Of a DNA stretch of 7,245 nt, positions 5,718 to 7,245 are shown in pieces. Positions within the stretch are counted from its first letter, which is position 1. Each line of letters opens with the position of its first letter. The stretch spans positions 1 to 7,245 of the forward strand of contig JAFAEG010000105.1 of NCBI GenBank assembly GCA_023424095.1. Reading direction: 5' to 3'. The translations under genes were made by a program, and so were the position numbers. The notes beneath the pieces are model-generated. The model searched no databases. It saw nothing but the letters and a program-made list of their open reading frames with translations, and was not told the DNA's origin. The stretch is from Pseudomonadota bacterium. GTDB taxonomy: Bacteria; Pseudomonadota; Alphaproteobacteria; Sphingomonadales; Sphingomonadaceae.

Positions 5718-5747
5718 CTTCAAATCCCGCATCAAATCCCCTATATG
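5718..5747 (+). promoter_or_regulatory. Candidate promoter for the tmRNA gene
   Basis: CTATAT (5741-5746) makes a fair -10 box, 6-12 nt before the predicted start of the acceptor piece. CTTCAA (5718-5723), 17 nt upstream of it, is a weak -35 box. The local AT-richness is unusual for this window. Boxes were assigned by eye. Confidence 0.35.
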
Positions 5748-5752
5748 CGTAC

Positions 5753-5837
5753 GTGCCGGGGCAACCCGGCTATGGCGATAAAGGCCGGCGTAAAATAGGC
5801 ACAGCGGACCCGGGGGCAGTACCCGGCGGCTCCACCA
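5753..5837 (+). ncRNA. ssrA: tmRNA acceptor piece (3' tRNA-like half, encoded first)
   Basis: The segment ends in CGGCTCC-A-CCA (5827-5837): acceptor strand, discriminator A and an encoded CCA. A 5-bp T-stem CCGGG (5810-5814)/CCCGG (5822-5826) encloses the 7-nt loop GGCAGTA, which lacks the TTC usual in T-loops. Upstream, GTGCC (5753-5757) can pair with GGCAC (5798-5802), while CCGGC (5766-5770) with GCCGG (5784-5788) and CCGGG-GCAA-CCCGG give mutually exclusive or pseudoknotted pairings. GGCACA (5798-5803) can also pair with TGTGTT (5911-5916) of the coding piece as the long helix joining the halves. The 5' end is set by the first visible stem and may be off by several bases. Confidence 0.85.
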
Positions 5838-5889
5838 CCTCGCCGCACAGCGACACGCATGAAGCGTGCCGCCGAGCGGCTCAGCTGAT
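5838..5889 (+). other. Excised intervening segment of the permuted tmRNA
   Basis: These 52 nt separate the CCA end of the acceptor piece from the first base of the coding piece and must be removed to free both ends. They contain a hairpin CACGC-ATGAA-GCGTG and GC-rich complementary flanks (GCCGC / GCGGC), giving a compact folded spacer suited to processing. The boundaries follow from the acceptor-stem pairing on either side. Confidence 0.75.
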
Positions 5890-5972
5890 GGGGCCGAACC
5901 AGGATCGACGTGTGTTGAAAGGCGCTGCGCTTTCGCCCGGAATGGGTCCACCGTGACGGCCCATATACAAGT

Positions 5973-6008
5973 GCCAACGATAACGAGGCGCTCGCGATTG
6001 CGGCCTAA
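5973..6008 (+). CDS. ssrA: tmRNA proteolysis tag reading frame, ANDNEALAIAA
   Basis: Codons GCC AAC GAT AAC GAG GCG CTC GCG ATT GCG GCC TAA follow the resume point; with the alanine carried by tmRNA the tag is A-ANDNEALAIAA. The AND-N start is typical of alphaproteobacterial tags, where it is the SspB/adaptor-binding part, and the hydrophobic C-terminal end in AA is the degron recognised by ClpXP and related proteases. There is no start codon, because translation is resumed, not initiated. Confidence 0.92.
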   Translation, partial: ANDNEALAIAA

Positions 6009-6055
6009 CCCCACGGCCTAACGGCCTAAGGTTAGACGACAAAAGCGCGGTTGGA

Positions 6056-6150
6056 CCGAACCGGGCAACAGAATCGGATTCCAGCGGTACGGGAGGCACC
6101 GGGCAACAGAAGCCTCCCACTCACCTCCCGCGCCGGGCAACAGAATGCCC
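6056..6150 (+). repeat. Three copies of CCGGGCAACAGAA in hairpins
   Basis: The 13-mer CCGGGCAACAGAA occurs at 6061-6073, 6099-6111 and 6133-6145. In the first two, an identical 14-nt loop (ACCGGGCAACAGAA) is closed by unrelated stems: CCGA (6056-6059)/TCGG (6074-6077) and GGGAGGC (6091-6097)/GCCTCCC (6112-6118). The third has no outer stem, but its GGGCA can pair with the following TGCCC. Conserved loops on variable stems suggest a binding element within the tmRNA coding piece or just after it. Confidence 0.7.
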
Positions 6151-6185
6151 ATTTGGGCATACCAACTTCCCCTCCACCCCCTTAC

Positions 6186-6212
6186 CGTCATCCCAGCGAA
6201 AGCTGGGATCTC
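6186..6212 (-). repeat. Palindromic repeat, copy E (type 2)
   Basis: ATCCCAGC (6190-6197) and GCTGGGAT (6202-6209) form an 8-bp stem on a GAAA tetraloop, flanked by CGTC and CTC. It is in opposite orientation to copies D and F; relative to them, two complementary changes (TTCC to TCCC on one arm, GGAA to GGGA on the other) keep the stem paired. It forms an inverted pair with copy F. Confidence 0.78.
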
Positions 6213-6263
6213 ACTTCTTCTGGGCAGTCTTCAGGACAATGAGATTGGCCACGCCGAACTTCG

Positions 6264-6287
6264 TTTCCAGCTTTCGCTGGAATGACG
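6264..6287 (+). repeat. Palindromic repeat, copy F (type 2)
   Basis: TTCCAGC (6265-6271) and GCTGGAA (6276-6282) pair around TTTC; the outermost T-T mismatch shortens the stem compared with copy D. The unit ends GACG at 6287, only 12 bp before the start codon of the small lipoprotein gene, so it sits in that gene's 5' leader or promoter. Confidence 0.75.
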
Positions 6288-6299
6288 TAGGATGGTGGA

Positions 6300-6572
6300 A
6301 TGCGCTCGATCTTTGCTCTCGCCGCCCTCGCCAGTCTCGCCGCCTGTGGCTCTAGCGAAGCCCCGGTCGCCGGCAACGACACCGCCCGCATCAACGATCA
6401 GATCGCGGCCCAGGCGAACGAGATCCGCAGCCAGGCCGACAATGGCGCCGCCGCGATCGAACAGGCGCTGGAGAATGAGGGCGCGGCCCTGTTCGAAAGC
6501 CGCAACAGCCTGCTGAACGAAGCCGCCAGCAACACCGCCGGCGCCGCCGCCCCCAACAAAAGCCAGCGCTAG
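6300..6572 (+). CDS. Small lipoprotein of unknown function
   Basis: This 90-residue product has a lipoprotein signal peptide (residues 1-15) with lipobox L-A-A-C and lipidated Cys16, followed by GSSEAP. The mature part is predicted to be mostly helical, rich in Ala, Asn, Gln and Glu ('INDQIAAQANEIRSQADNGAAAIEQ...' region at 31-80), consistent with one long helix or coiled coil, and it ends in a short Ala/Pro/Lys tail. I do not recognise a family. AGGA at 6289-6292, 7 nt before the ATG, is a good ribosome-binding site. It is apparently monocistronic: repeat F lies directly upstream and the next gene is convergent 78 bp downstream. The frame and lipobox make it convincing as a gene despite its size. 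Confidence 0.75.
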   Translation: MRSIFALAALASLAACGSSEAPVAGNDTARINDQIAAQANEIRSQADNGAAAIEQALENEGAALFESRNSLLNEAASNTAGAAAPNKSQR

Positions 6573-6650
6573 CCGCCCCCGCGGCGCCGGCCCGCCACCG
6601 CCGGATGCAAGCGCCGGCCGGCCGTCACCCCCGCCCCGGCGCCTCACCCC

Positions 6651-7103
6651 CTAGGCCAGCTTCCCCGCCACCCGCATCGCCTCGATCGCCTCCAGCTTGC
6701 GGATGATCCCGCCGCGCACCTCGGCCAGGCTGCGCGGCCGCCGCCAGCGCCCCCATTGCCCGTCCTCCTTGCCGCGCCGCCGCTTGAACATCTCGACCAG
6801 ATAGAGCGCCTCGCTCACCGTCATTTCGCGGATCGGCGAATCCACCGGCGCCTCCTCCCCGGCCAGCACCAGCCCGCCCGTCTCGACCAGAGCGAATTCC
6901 AGCTTCACCACCGTCTCGTCGATCACCGCGTCCCAGGCCTGCGCGAACCGGTCCCAGCGGTGGCGGTGATTATAGGCCGATGCCGGGCTCAGCCCGACGA
7001 CGGCGCAGGAGGCCCTGACGTTCGCCGTCTCCCCCAGCGCGCGCAGGAAGCGCCGCTCGCTCGTCGCCGTCCACTGCTTCACCCGCGCCCGCCCGATCTG
7101 CAC
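6651..7103 (-). CDS. Helix-turn-helix protein resembling small terminase subunits
   Basis: From GTG (7103) the product is 150 residues. An N-terminal DNA-binding helix-turn-helix is visible at about 15-50 ('RRFLRALGETANVRASCAVVGLSPASAYNHRHRW'): two helices and a recognition helix as in resolvase-like and TerS-like domains. 'WDAVIDETVVKLEFALVETG' (57-76) follows, then a basic segment 'MFKRRRGKEDGQWGRWRRPRS' region (about 110-130). Proteins of this pattern occur in sphingomonads and remind me of phage or gene-transfer-agent small terminase subunits, which bind DNA to start packaging; this is recollection, not a search. No large terminase gene adjoins: the gene downstream is convergent. The reading frame stays open upstream to the window edge, and a better ribosome-binding site (AGGAG at 7155-7159) precedes an in-frame ATT at 7148, so the true start may lie there. 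Confidence 0.7.
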   Translation of the reverse strand: MQIGRARVKQWTATSERRFLRALGETANVRASCAVVGLSPASAYNHRHRWDRFAQAWDAVIDETVVKLEFALVETGGLVLAGEEAPVDSPIREMTVSEALYLVEMFKRRRGKEDGQWGRWRRPRSLAEVRGGIIRKLEAIEAMRVAGKLA

Positions 7104-7245
7104 CAGCCGCCGGCTATTCCCGCGCGGCCCCGCCCGGGTCCCCCGAATGATCAGCTCCTGCCCCTGATGGTAGCGTGGGCGCGGCCTACCTTCCCCTCTC
7201 CCGGTCCCGGGAGTTTCGGGTCGCGGCAGCCGGCGGCACTCTCGG

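Larger units (their letters stand above)
5753..6160 (+). ncRNA. ssrA: Transfer-messenger RNA gene, circularly permuted two-piece form
   Basis: tmRNA rescues ribosomes stalled on broken mRNAs: charged with alanine, it enters the empty A site, then supplies a short message for a degradation tag. Here the gene order is permuted as in alphaproteobacteria: acceptor piece first, then an excised spacer, then the coding piece. The two ends of the mature molecule match: GGGGCCG (5890-5896) pairs completely with CGGCTCC (5827-5833), with G-U at the third pair, the alanyl-tRNA synthetase identity element. The D-like segment AGGATCGACG follows at 5901-5910, and the tag frame is at 5973-6008. It lies in a 640-bp stretch without protein genes, downstream of mscL. 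The 3' limit (6160) is placed at the last local hairpin and is uncertain. It works with SmpB, which is not in the window. Confidence 0.9.
5890..6160 (+). ncRNA. ssrA: tmRNA coding piece (5' tRNA-like half plus tag message)
   Basis: It starts with GGGGCCGA, the 5' acceptor strand. AGGATCGACG matches the conserved D-region. A pseudoknot-like segment ATGGG (5942-5946) / CCCAT (5960-5964) lies before the tag frame, as PK1 does in other tmRNAs. After the tag stop come CTAAC (6018-6022)/GTTAG (6031-6035) and the three CCGGGCAACAGAA hairpins. ATGCCCA-TT-TGGGCAT (6145-6160) closes the structured region. The mature 3' end of the piece cannot be read from sequence and may lie before some of these hairpins. 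Confidence 0.8.

Noticed and set aside
5753..5837. A separate tRNA gene ending in CCA
   Set aside because: There is no anticodon or D arm upstream; its acceptor strand finds its partner 53 nt downstream, as expected for permuted tmRNA.
5822..5900. tmRNA as an integration site for a genomic island
   Set aside because: ssrA genes are common integrase targets, but no integrase gene and no duplicated 3' end are visible in the window.
5691..6120. Several open frames on both strands over the tmRNA gene
   Set aside because: They overlap the structured RNA, lack ribosome-binding sites and show no protein family features; the tmRNA pairings explain the sequence.
6061..6145. Three 13-bp repeats spaced 38 and 34 bp apart, CRISPR-like at first glance
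   Set aside because: The repeats are too short, the intervals are 25 and 21 bp and partly self-complementary, no cas genes are present, and the segment is explained by the tmRNA coding piece.
6573..6650. GC-rich inverted sequences between the convergent lipoprotein and helix-turn-helix genes as a bidirectional terminator
   Set aside because: Short GCCGGC-type palindromes are expected by chance at this GC content, and no stem with a T-run on either strand stands out.

Overview
The window is a piece of GC-rich chromosome from an alphaproteobacterium, most likely a sphingomonad (Sphingomonadales). The main reasons are a circularly permuted two-piece tmRNA gene with the degradation tag ANDNEALAIAA, an NDUFS4-like complex I accessory subunit, a lemA/TPM envelope operon, and short palindromic repeats of types I associate with this group. 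All identifications come from reading the sequence; no database search was possible.

Layout. Positions 1-1491 (minus) hold the N-terminal 497 codons of a Tat-exported IorB-type molybdopterin oxidoreductase; its C-terminus lies beyond the left edge. It is divergent from a small complex I accessory subunit gene (1570-1851, plus). Positions 1857-2454 hold a compact block with three copies of a palindromic element of about 68-80 bp. Two inverted copies tightly bracket a minus-strand DUF559/Vsr-like nuclease gene. One repeat supplies its ribosome-binding site and the other its last 18 codons and stop. A second repeat type (ATTCCAGC-TTTC-GCTGGAAT) follows at 2486.

Positions 5149 down to 2514 form one minus-strand operon of four genes with almost no spacing (GTGA overlap, 1-nt gap, GTGA overlap): LemA lipoprotein, a secreted and membrane-anchored TPM-domain protein with a glycine-rich tail, a second membrane TPM protein, and an ADP-ribose-pyrophosphatase-like Nudix hydrolase. 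The divergent neighbour at 5224-5655 is mscL, the large mechanosensitive channel, so this part of the window is largely devoted to the cell envelope.

Positions 5753 to about 6160 are not protein coding. They hold the permuted ssrA (tmRNA) gene: an acceptor piece ending in CCA at 5837, a 52-nt excised spacer, and a coding piece starting at 5890 with a G3-U70 pair to the acceptor piece. The coding piece then carries three copies of CCGGGCAACAGAA, two of them displayed in identical 14-nt hairpin loops. Next come an inverted pair of the second palindromic repeat (6186-6287), a small orphan lipoprotein gene (6300-6572) and, convergent with it, a minus-strand helix-turn-helix gene resembling small terminase subunits (6651-7103). 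The reading frame of that last gene continues upstream of the GTG start past a good Shine-Dalgarno sequence.

The most interesting unexplained structure is the nuclease gene enclosed between inverted, covarying palindromes, which is arranged like a REP/RAYT unit but with a Vsr-like nuclease in place of a transposase.
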